DNA of 64,000 nucleotides from Botrytis cinerea B05.10 (taxonomy: Eukaryota > Ascomycota > Leotiomycetes > Helotiales > Sclerotiniaceae): the NCBI RefSeq assembly GCF_000143535.2, contig NC_037318.1, forward strand, positions 1,302,001-1,366,000, read 5' to 3'. A program made the position numbers and the translations under genes. This document shows, in pieces, positions 56,713 through 64,000 of this stretch. Numbering within the stretch: the stretch's first letter is position 1; the number at the start of each line of letters is the position of its first letter. The notes below the pieces were generated by a model. The model worked only from the letters and a program-made list of their open reading frames with translations, did not search any database and was not told where the DNA came from.

Positions 56713-57498
56713 ATGGTTTCTGGTATTTCTTTTAAATTTGATCCCTTGAGAGGCAGATCTAATTATATTGAATGGATTAATAAAGCTAAGCTTTTTCTCG
56801 AAATGAATGGCTTTATGCCATATATCGATGGTACAGAAACGCCACCAAATAAAGCTCTATACATAGACGAATTCGGAAAAGCTATTTCACCTGAATTAGC
56901 AATCGACTATGAAGAAAAGCTTGTAGAATATGAAATAAACAAAGAAAGAGCTTTCGGAGCTATAAAGTCTATAATTAGCTACGAATTAGTCGAAAGATTT
57001 AGTGATAAAACTACAGCTAAAAGCCTATGGGATTCTATTAATTCGATTTTTGGATTATCTTCCTTCGAGTTAATGGGAATATGCCTGAATAGATTAACAG
57101 AATCGAATTATACCAGCTCAGAAGGAATGGATGAATACATTAATTCTATTCAATCATCGTATAGCCACCTAAAGTCGAAATACGATATCCCTGAAGTTTT
57201 TATAGCATGGTTTCTTTTTAGAGGCCTACCTAGCTCTTTCGATGGTTTTGTCTCCAGAAAATACGAGGAACTAGCAAAAAATGAAGCTAGTATTGATCTA
57301 AATAAGCTTTTTTCCGGGCTAATATCTGAAGAAGCTAGAATGCGATCAAATTTCGAATCAAATGCTAATAAGGCTAGCTTTAAAAATAAAAATAAAGCTC
57401 CTTATTGTAGTCATTGTGGTAAGAAGGGCCATTTGGAGTATAGATGCTTTAAAAAACACCCTAAATTAAAAGGCAATAGAGGGAATAATAAGAAGTAA
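56713..57498 (+). CDS. Copia-type Gag polyprotein with CCHC zinc knuckle
   Basis: Intact 261-residue frame. The capsid-like part has the typical Ty1/copia Gag layout: FDPLRGRSNYIEWINKAKLF near the N-terminus, KSLWDSINSIFG in the middle and YSHLKSKYDIPEVFIAWFLF with RGLPSSFDGF behind it. The zinc knuckle CSHCGKKGHLEYRC (C-x2-C-x4-H-x4-C, about residues 234-247) is followed by a lysine-rich tail for nucleic-acid binding. The frame has no stop or shift, in contrast to the decayed genes nearby, which suggests recent origin or selection. There is no pol domain downstream before the right repeat, so replication would depend on proteins from another element. Confidence 0.85.
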   Translation: MVSGISFKFDPLRGRSNYIEWINKAKLFLEMNGFMPYIDGTETPPNKALYIDEFGKAISPELAIDYEEKLVEYEINKERAFGAIKSIISYELVERFSDKTTAKSLWDSINSIFGLSSFELMGICLNRLTESNYTSSEGMDEYINSIQSSYSHLKSKYDIPEVFIAWFLFRGLPSSFDGFVSRKYEELAKNEASIDLNKLFSGLISEEARMRSNFESNANKASFKNKNKAPYCSHCGKKGHLEYRCFKKHPKLKGNRGNNKK

Positions 57499-57557
57499 TC
57501 TCAATCGAATTCTAACGAAAATTCGATTGAAGACTCGAATAAACCTATCTCTAGCAA

Positions 57558-57723
57558 GCAAATTCACTACTATTTTAGTTTTCAATATACAATTTGACTC
57601 CAATTATACTATATATTCGATTTGTTCCTTATAGCTAAATTTGCCTAAGTCTTCCATTGTCGCCAATATTGTAATAATTATCATTATTCCGTTTATTATC
57701 ACAATACAAGTTTCAACCTCCAA
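57558..57723 (+). repeat. Right terminal direct repeat (LTR-like)
   Basis: Begins 59 bp after the gag stop and matches the left copy from GCAAATTCAC onward. It contains an extra AT-rich stretch (about 57665-57705) absent from the left copy, and ends CAACCTCCAA. Confidence 0.65.
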
Positions 57724-58332
57724 GAAATATGCTCATTTTTCTGACTTTCCTATTTCATTCCCAAGATCGACATATCCTCGCCATAAATAAAGTATGCTAT
57801 TCTCACAAAATGAGCAAAAGTTCTAAGTTGTTAGTTAGAAACATCAATTGGAAGGCGTTTTTCAAAGACGAGTTCTTGTGTGGTCCAAATTTCGCTAGTA
57901 ATTTTGCTCCCAGTTATCTGGAAGATGTCGGGTATTCTATTTCGTAGAACCAAATAAGTTGAGACAATATAGTTTCGTAGTATCAGATGGATCTGGGGAA
58001 TTAAGGCTAGTCCCTCCTGAGTGGACTAGACTGGACGTTTGTAACCTCAAGTAAGCAGAGATAACAGAATCCCACCGTCCCAGAGAGCTCAGTTGGCTCT
58101 GCTTAATTGTATAAGATGGAATGAAAAAAACTAAGTTTCTCTTGAAGAATGAGATTGAAGTTACAAGAGTATTGTAGGATCACATAGAGAGCAATTTGCA
58201 GGATATGATGTTTTCAGAATACAAATATCTATTATTTGAGAAATATTAAGCTGAGCCGAAATTTTCCTGGAGTGACAGCCAGTTCAGTATTCTTGATTCG
58301 ACTAGCGTCCTTGTTAAACTATGTCTAAATAT
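57724..58332. other. Intergenic region
   Basis: About 600 bp between the retroelement and the 3' end of the transaldolase gene. A short plus-strand frame (57729-57947) begins with a hydrophobic stretch but has no support as a gene. Nothing else seen. Confidence 0.4.
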
Positions 58333-59619
58333 TTACAACTTTTCAAACATCGCTTCCAATTGCGTTTGCATATCACAAAAGATATTGATGGCCTGCACAC
58401 AATGTCAAAGATTAGTAAAATGTACGACACGATCGACTCAAAGAAATCCCTTTCAATAAGAACTCACCTGACTTAATTTTCGTTCCGCCTCTCCTTTTCC
58501 GCTTCTCGTGAAACTGATCCTCCACAAACTCTCATTTCCAAACTCCAATACGTTAGATTGAGACTCCCCCTGTCTATTTCCATCGAACAAAGATTTTATC
58601 GCATAACCCTCCACAGCTGTAGCCGCCAGATCTCGCAACAGCGCCGGGGCAATCGTAATATGATCTACACCAGCTAGCGTCATGATCTCGTCGATATTTG
58701 TCAGACTAGCTGGCAGCACTTTTGTCCGGAAATTATTCTTGCTGTAGTATTGTTGAATTTCGAAGCAAAGCTGATGCGCTTTATTGGTATCTGTGAATCT
58801 GATTCTGGTCAGCCTTTTGAAATGTAATCATGATGATCCAGTTTCAATCATGAATGGGTGGATATACCCCGCGTCAAAATGAACTTTCAATTCATTGACA
58901 TAAGGCGCAACATAAGTGCATTGTACCTCTCCAGCCAAAGCCGCCTGCTCGATGCTAAAAAGTGTGGTGGCTAAAGTTGTAATTCCATCTTTTTCTAAAA
59001 ATTTGCATGCTTGCAGTCCTTCCCATGTGCTTGGTATCTTCAGACAAATACGTTTGGTGTCAAAGTCTGGATCGAGATGCTTAAAAATGGAGATAATTCC
59101 TGATTGTTTTAGTCTCTGTCCGTACTTCAAGTAAGAGGAAAGAAATACTTTGCCCATCTTGAATCATTTTCTCGGCGCCATAAGAATGATAAGGATTCGT
59201 TTGAACATGGACAAAGCCTGTGACTACGCTCGCGATTGCAAGTTGTAATTTGACCATCTAGGTAGCTAAATAAGCCCTTCGCATCCATCTACGCTTTGAC
59301 AGAGTAACATACCGCAACTTCAACTGCTAGCTCTGGGAACTTCATATCTTGAAATTTTTGGGTGCCCAAGAGTTTTTTCGTGGTTTCCGCTGTCTCTTGG
59401 AGAAGTTTTTTGTTCTCTGGTTTCTGGAGCTCGAAGAATGCAATTGCTTGGTTGGAAGTACAATCTGTGAATGGACCAAGAGATTTTGCAACTATGATAC
59501 ATCGTCAGAAGAAATTATGTGTATCGATTTATATGAACGATCCCACCCTCAAATTCCATAGTATCACAATCAACCACCGTCCTCGACCGCAACAGTTCCA
59601 GTAAGTTTTGGGGCGCCAT
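58333..59619 (-). CDS. Transaldolase
   Basis: Six exons: 59619-59547, 59491-59313, 59257-59149, 59099-58868, 58813-58468 and 58392-58333. All phases agree, giving 332 residues, the family norm. The enzyme moves a three-carbon dihydroxyacetone unit between sugar phosphates in the non-oxidative pentose phosphate pathway. The Schiff-base lysine is Lys141 in ICLKIPSTWEG, preceded by HVQTNPYHSYG and followed by GITTLATTLFS and CTYVAPYVNELKVHF, then TKVLPASLTNIDEIMTLAG. The N-terminus (LLELLRSRTVVDCDTMEFE) and the CTSNQAIAFFELQ segment place it in the fungal clade that differs from yeast Tal1 at the start and is sometimes found in metabolic clusters. No cluster partners are adjacent. Donors include the less common GTGGGA and GTATTT. 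Confidence 0.93.
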
Positions 59620-60322
59620 TGTTTTGTTGTTTGACGATGCGATATTTTTCACAGATTTTACTTCAGTATGTTTTAAGAATCTCAAGCAGTTTTGAAAAAA
59701 TGGTTCAAGTATATAGCGAGGGGTCATTTAGAGTGTATGCTGGTGTGAAGTGTACAATGCGGGGGAAATTTTGAAGAAGGTTAAGCGAGCGATGTGTCGG
59801 ATTACTTGCTTTGACTTCAGGGGTGCCCCACTGTTTTTGCTACACAAACTTTCGGGAAAGTCAAAGTGACGAACGATGTGAGGTGAAAAAATCGGAGTGC
59901 TCTCTTTGAAGAATTATTCGATGCTGAGCAATACCCAGGCTTCATTGATCAAAATCTAGGCTTGAGTTCTCGAATGGGCCCCGAGAATTCACTTGTTATA
60001 TTCCAAGCCATTCGCAAGCATTCATCCTTGACATCAAGCAAACCCGCCCCCACCGGGGGGAGTCCACTTTCTATTCTATTCTCCTCCTGGACTCCTAACT
60101 TCGGCTTTCCACCCGGAAGCTTTCTAATCAACAGACTAGACTTGTTCATCATCCACCCTCTTTCCAATATAATTATCCCTGGGCCAATCCCGGAGTCCCG
60201 GGAATAGACTCAAAAACTTCCCACATCACTGCCCATATACGTATTCACAGCTTTGATAAACCCCTCATCCACATCAATAACTGCACGTGTGATATCGATG
60301 AAATACCAATTCAAATCCACTT
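59620..60322. promoter_or_regulatory. Transaldolase upstream region
   Basis: About 700 bp upstream of the transaldolase start and downstream of the HET-domain relic. It should carry the transaldolase promoter. Facing frames at 59949-60207 have no domain content and are not called. Confidence 0.4.
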
Positions 60323-61919
60323 TTATGACTTCATATTCCTAATCTTTTGCATCTTATTCTCTAATATCTCTTTGGGTCTGTTAAATGCCTCTTCTATACG
60401 ACTGTAATGACTGAGATATAAATCTTTTATTTCATTGTTCCGAGCTTCTTTGACGAGGTTACCGAAGACTTTGTATAGATAGTCGCAACCAGTGATATAA
60501 GAACTGATCACATCCGTAGCCCGAATTTTCATAACCGAGCCATTTTCTCTTTGTTCTCTACTCTCTACAGTTTCTGGGCTTTCCACAACGATACCGAGAA
60601 TACTCGAAACTGTCGTCATCGAAATATCCCCGGCTACAAAAATTGAGGTCGCTGTAACGTCTTCCGAACGATTTGTGTTTACCAGATCATGGAGCAGAAA
60701 ACCTTTAGAGCCATTACAGTTCATGCTAGTATCATCTATTTTCTAACCATGTACACTCAGCACATAAGATTATCAAATCTTTGATACCTCATTCTCATTT
60801 TCTTATCAACAAACGTAATAAAATACTCAGCAACACGAGGGGGGCCTGGCTATGGATCCTCCGGATTAGAACCACCATATATAGGTCTTCTAATCATGTA
60901 ACCAGAGAACCGGACTCGCAGACACCAGGGATCAATCATTCCTTCCTTTAACGAAGTAACTCCGGTAGACTTACCAGTGCTATACAGAAGAACCTTTTTG
61001 GGACGCAAGAAACTTCTCAAAGCCCATCTCCAGTCTTGCATGTCAAGTTTAGATTCTTCAAGGTTTGTCATATATATGTGTTGAAATACCTCCACCTGTT
61101 TCTCTTAGCAATCCTCATATCACTCGCGTCTGATCTTTTTTGGGTTCATTGGCAAGAACTTTGCTCAAATGTAAAGGCATCAGCGTTCCAAGACATGAAG
61201 CCTTGTCGGTTGATACTATAACCGGACGATAAAAGAGAGCTACATCAAGTAGCGTCAGTCTCGGAACACCCCCCGCAAGTCGTGTAATTTGCATCGGCCC
61301 AACGAATTCTCAAATGGATTCCCCAACCCATCTGCCCAGATATGAGTTGTTGTTACATATAAATTCCCAGACCCCGATTCAACCATTTCAGCCCTCAAAC
61401 CATCATGATCTCCGACAAAACGAAACAAAGCGAGCTGACCTTCCTTCTCTATTATCTTAATTGGCTCTTCGCTATCTACCAGAGCTTTACCGCATCACAG
61501 CTTTCAATTTGATGCTCAAATTTATAAATGATCATAAAATGATCTGGAAATATTCATACCTGACAATAGTGCGACTACTAATACTATGGTCTCTTTAAGC
61601 GAAAAACATGTCCATATAAGAGAGTTGTAAATAATAGAAATTGAAGCGATTCCTTACTTTCGATATCACTGCGCCACCATCCATGAATCATCATATCTGA
61701 TCGAATCTCATCATTGACCCATTGAGTTATTCAGAAGTAAAAAGCCGACACATCTCGTAATCCACCCCTTTTGCTTCCGCTTTTGCGGTAGATTATTTGG
61801 TTCGAGAAATGAACCCAGGGATGCCTAATATGGAGAATTTGACGTAGTGGTTGAATTCCGTCAGGACTAGTTTCGATATATTTTATGTGCACTTGAACAA
61901 TACAGCTACAATTCAACAC
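60323..61919 (-). pseudogene. Relic of a HET-domain (heterokaryon incompatibility) protein
   Basis: Minus-strand fragments in order: 61919 down (IQPLRQILHIRHPWV), a TAA, then WVNDEIRSDMMIHGWWRSDI (about 61690-61740), which resembles the segment before the HET domain. After an intron-like gap come IIEKEGQLALFRFVGDHDG and YVTTTHIWADGLGNPFENSL (about 61290-61360), the hallmark HET strand (YVAISHVWADGLGNP type). Later come DMQDWRWALRSFLRPKK and MIDPWCLRVRFSGYM (61040-60920), a TAG after SNPEDP, and a final frame at 60724-60323. The in-frame stops are again of the CAA/CAG to TAA/TAG kind. HET proteins trigger cell death after fusion of incompatible hyphae; this copy appears dead. Membership of the last frame (MNCNGSKGF...) is uncertain. 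Confidence 0.5.
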
Positions 61920-62284
61920 TCCAAGACCATCTATCTAGCCCTTGTGCTTTATAAAATATTCCAAACGCCCTCCGTATCAAGAACGACCTTCGATTCTCCG
62001 GTTTATTTTATTTCACTCTATAAGCAGGCTATAAAGATGTCCACGAACTACTAGACATAAACGCCACGAAATCATTCCTAGAAAAAGCATCTACGTCTAC
62101 CTAAACTCTACTTTATGGATCTTCTTCCTCTCTGGTATCTCCCACAATTTGTGCAAGTAAGCCAACGAATAAGAACAAGGATATCTGTCTATATAATCCT
62201 AGGTCCAGAGCCGTATATAAAAAGAGAGAGTAGAGAGAGTAAGGAAATCTCCACGATAGTAAGCGAGGAAAAGATATCCCATTT

Positions 62285-62302
62285 TCTCTCTCTCTCTCTC
62301 TC
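62285..62302. repeat. (TC)9 microsatellite
   Basis: Uninterrupted dinucleotide run of TC in intergenic DNA. Confidence 0.9.
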
Positions 62303-62388
62303 CCGATTAAGCCAAAAAAACAATTTGATATAAGCAAAGCGCAACATAACCACTTCAAAAGAAGGTATAACTTATGTAAATAATATTC

Positions 62389-62391
62389 CAT

Positions 62392-62423
<32 letters not shown>

Positions 62424-62424
62424 C
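62389..62424. repeat. (CAY)12 trinucleotide repeat
   Basis: Mixed CAC and CAT triplets, twelve in a row: five CAC-type then six CAT-type bracketed by CAT and CAC. Intergenic. Confidence 0.9.
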
Positions 62425-62977
62425 AAAAAAAACCAACAAACTCACAACACCAAGATCAACACCAAGACCAAACTCCCCAAAACAACACAACAACAATAAG
62501 TAACACATACCCCTAACCTAACCCCAATCCAACCGATGAATTGATTAACACCCCCGATACTCGCTTCGAACCTGCGAATCTTTCAATCAACATAAATCTC
62601 ACTCATTCTCAAAATGAATTTCCCTGGATAAAAAGCAATAGATGCGTGGACTTGATCTTCGTGTTGAGATTACCGTTAATTTTGTTGAATCTTTCTAGCG
62701 ATGATGAGTTCGCATAAGAGTAGGAATGGAATGCATGTCACAATTGGGCTAATGGATATCTCAATAACCCTAAATGTGATTCAAAAGTAGATGAACGACC
62801 AACTCTCCTAAAAAAGAATCAGAAATGACAAAATCCATCTTGCGAACTCGTGCATTACTGAACAACGAGAGATGTATTTTCTATTTCTTATTTCCAAATT
62901 TATGTTGATTATCTATGTGTTAATGTTATGATATATATATAAAATCACCCTTCTCATCCCCTTTATCCACAAATTGT

Positions 62978-64000
62978 CTAATCCTTATAAGGAGCAAATT
63001 TACTTTTCTTTCTCAACGTAACCCCATACTTCATGAACAAAAACGGCACTGGTATCGCTACAGTAGCTACTCCACCTAACACACTCATGGCTGGCCCCAC
63101 GCCCATAGCTCTAAACATTGGGCCCGCGGCCAGCGGAAAGCCAGTAGCAAAGATACTTCTCAGGAAGGTATTCGCACTGACCGCACTCGCCGCATACAAC
63201 GCGTAAGTATCAACCAGGAAATTGATACACTGCTGGAAAATAATGTTAAACCCTGCACCAATAAATACCGACGCTATAACTGGAAGAATCCAGTGAATAT
63301 TTGGCGCAGCCGTCCAGCCAAACCAAAAAAGTCCGATTGCGAATATAACTCCTCCGAGTGCCATGGGGGCGAGACGGGCTTCGGGTACGGGACGTCCACC
63401 TGCTGCGTCGACAATACGCGCGTAGCGGGGCTGATTGCCAAGATTGACTACGACGGCTAAATTGACTCCAACGAAGAGGCCGAGGAAAGGGAGTGAAGCT
63501 ATAACGGGGGACCAGCCGCGGTTATCGGAGAAGACAATGGGGAAGACTTCGAGAGTGAGGTAGAGGATGGCGTAAACGAAGGAAGCGTAGAAAGCTATAC
63601 AGGTGACCATTGGCTCCGTGGTAAGCATTAGGAGGGGCCTTGAGAAGTGCTTCGTGACAATGGTCTTGGCATCGAGCTTGATTTCTTCGTGTGGATGATA
63701 ATAGGCATTATTGCCGGTTTCTTTGCGAAGGCGAGCCGCTTTTTTCTTGAGGAGGACGGGAGTATAGACTTCGGGAAGACAAATAAAACACAATCCGAAC
63801 ATCGCAAATACCCAAATTGCCTCCAGATATTCCGTCCATCTCCATCCCAGATGTGGATTGACAAGCAAGGCACTTCCGATCAGAGGTCCTAGTGTCGGCC
63901 CACCTACGACTGCCACTGCATAGAATGTGACTGCCGTTCCTCGAGCTTTAGGACTCCACATATCTCCCAACGCTGCAGAAACATTCGAAACAGGTGCCGA
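62978..64000 (-). CDS. MFS drug/polyamine transporter (DHA1 type), 5' part missing
   Basis: The C-terminal 340 residues are present, and the gene runs off the right edge with an open frame (SAPVSNVSAALGDMW at the edge). ALGDMWSPKARGTAVTFYAV followed by GGPTLGPLIGSAL is motif C (gxxxGPxxGg) and the preceding loop of DHA1 drug:H+ antiporters. LGWRWTEYLEAIW is the conserved TM6 entry, a long cytosolic loop with KKKAARLRKETGNNAYYHPH lies between the two halves, and QQCINFLVDTYALYAASAVS with ANTFLRSIFATGFPL is the TM10-11 region of this subfamily. Relatives export polyamines, fungicides or mycotoxins at the plasma membrane. No intron is seen in this part. Confidence 0.9.
   Translation of the reverse strand, partial: SAPVSNVSAALGDMWSPKARGTAVTFYAVAVVGGPTLGPLIGSALLVNPHLGWRWTEYLEAIWVFAMFGLCFICLPEVYTPVLLKKKAARLRKETGNNAYYHPHEEIKLDAKTIVTKHFSRPLLMLTTEPMVTCIAFYASFVYAILYLTLEVFPIVFSDNRGWSPVIASLPFLGLFVGVNLAVVVNLGNQPRYARIVDAAGGRPVPEARLAPMALGGVIFAIGLFWFGWTAAPNIHWILPVIASVFIGAGFNIIFQQCINFLVDTYALYAASAVSANTFLRSIFATGFPLAAGPMFRAMGVGPAMSVLGGVATVAIPVPFLFMKYGVTLRKKSKFAPYKD

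Larger units (their letters stand above)
56083..57723 (+). mobile_element. Compact gag-only terminal-repeat retroelement (Ty1/copia type)
   Basis: A ~1.6-kb unit bounded by short direct repeats (56096-56231 and 57558-57723) that share, with few differences, a stretch including CAATATACAATTTGACT and ACTATATATTCGATTTGT. Just inside the left repeat, GGTTATAAGCCCGG (56234-56247) resembles the complement of the anticodon arm of initiator tRNA-Met (GGTTATGAGCCC), the half-tRNA primer used by several copia elements. The internal part carries one gag gene and no protease, integrase or reverse transcriptase. The repeats are only about 140-165 bp, with a ~40-bp length difference near their ends, and their outer edges are uncertain. 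Confidence 0.7.
61920..62977. other. Intergenic region with microsatellites
   Basis: About 1.1 kb downstream of the MFS gene at the right edge. It contains a TC dinucleotide run (62285-62302) and a CAC/CAT trinucleotide run (62389-62424). The minus-strand frame over them (62113-62508) is low-complexity Met/Val and not a gene. Confidence 0.5.

Noticed and set aside
62113..62508. Met/Val-rich minus-strand frame
   Set aside because: Produced by CAC/CAT and TC microsatellites.
1..64000. Biosynthetic gene cluster
   Set aside because: Peroxygenase, transporters and hydrolase are scattered among housekeeping genes, and no backbone synthase is present in the window.

Overview
The window is nuclear DNA of a filamentous ascomycete. 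Protein genes are split by short introns (about 48 to 86 bp in the clear cases, up to 133 bp in one decayed gene). Splice signals are GTRNGT-type donors, CTAAC/CTGAC branch sites and YAG acceptors. Intergenic DNA is AT-rich, and the gene families are typical of Pezizomycotina: allantoate/Liz1-type MFS carriers, fungal rhodopsin-domain membrane proteins, HET-domain and 2EXR/F-box-like proteins, and heme-thiolate peroxygenases. The gene repertoire and protein style suggest a leotiomycete such as a member of the Sclerotiniaceae; this is inference, since no species marker is present. No tRNA, rRNA or CRISPR array was recognised.

Layout. 0.7-11.7 kb is dense and intact: a HhH-GPD DNA glycosylase (-), a GNAT acetyltransferase (-), a rhodopsin-domain integral membrane protein (+), a GABA/choline-type amino-acid permease (+) and a membrane-anchored aldehyde dehydrogenase (-). 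13.0-22.3 kb holds a MYND-finger protein, a small secreted protein, ADE4 (first committed step of purine synthesis) and an eight-exon MFS transporter, all on the minus strand. 24.5-27.4 kb is decayed: a frameshifted small barrel-like protein (+), a secreted-protein gene whose frame breaks at a homopolymer tract (-), and a relic resembling the C-terminal part of a chitinase (+). A clean Mpv17/PMP22 gene (+) follows. 29.9-33.0 kb is a VWA/ubiquitin-conjugating (E2-like) gene with at least three in-frame stops. 35.4 kb carries an intact, intronless secreted peroxygenase (+). 38.7-44.2 kb holds two tandem, diverged and damaged copies of one F-box/2EXR-like family (-).

44.6-53.2 kb is intact again: a BTB protein (-), a Dabb alpha/beta-barrel protein (+), a dienelactone hydrolase (-), an SH3 protein of the LSB1/PIN3 type with a long N-terminal extension (-), and a small unknown protein (-). 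55.5-57.9 kb is an AT-rich block containing a compact retroelement that carries only a copia-type gag with a CCHC knuckle. It is flanked by short direct repeats and has an initiator-tRNA-Met-like primer site. 58.3-59.6 kb is a six-exon transaldolase (-), 60.3-61.9 kb a HET-domain relic (-), and the right edge cuts through a DHA1-type MFS transporter (-).

How it fits together. The intact genes are a mixture of housekeeping (ADE4, transaldolase, DNA repair, Mpv17) and nutrient or redox functions (permeases, ALDH, dienelactone hydrolase, peroxygenase); no biosynthetic cluster is evident. The most informative pattern is the alternation of healthy genes with blocks of genes killed by stops of the CAA/CAG to TAA/TAG and TGG to TGA type, as repeat-induced point mutation or plain C-to-T decay would give. 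Next to these blocks sits a gag-only terminal-repeat element. Exon boundaries given here come from reading splice signals and frame by eye, not from transcripts.
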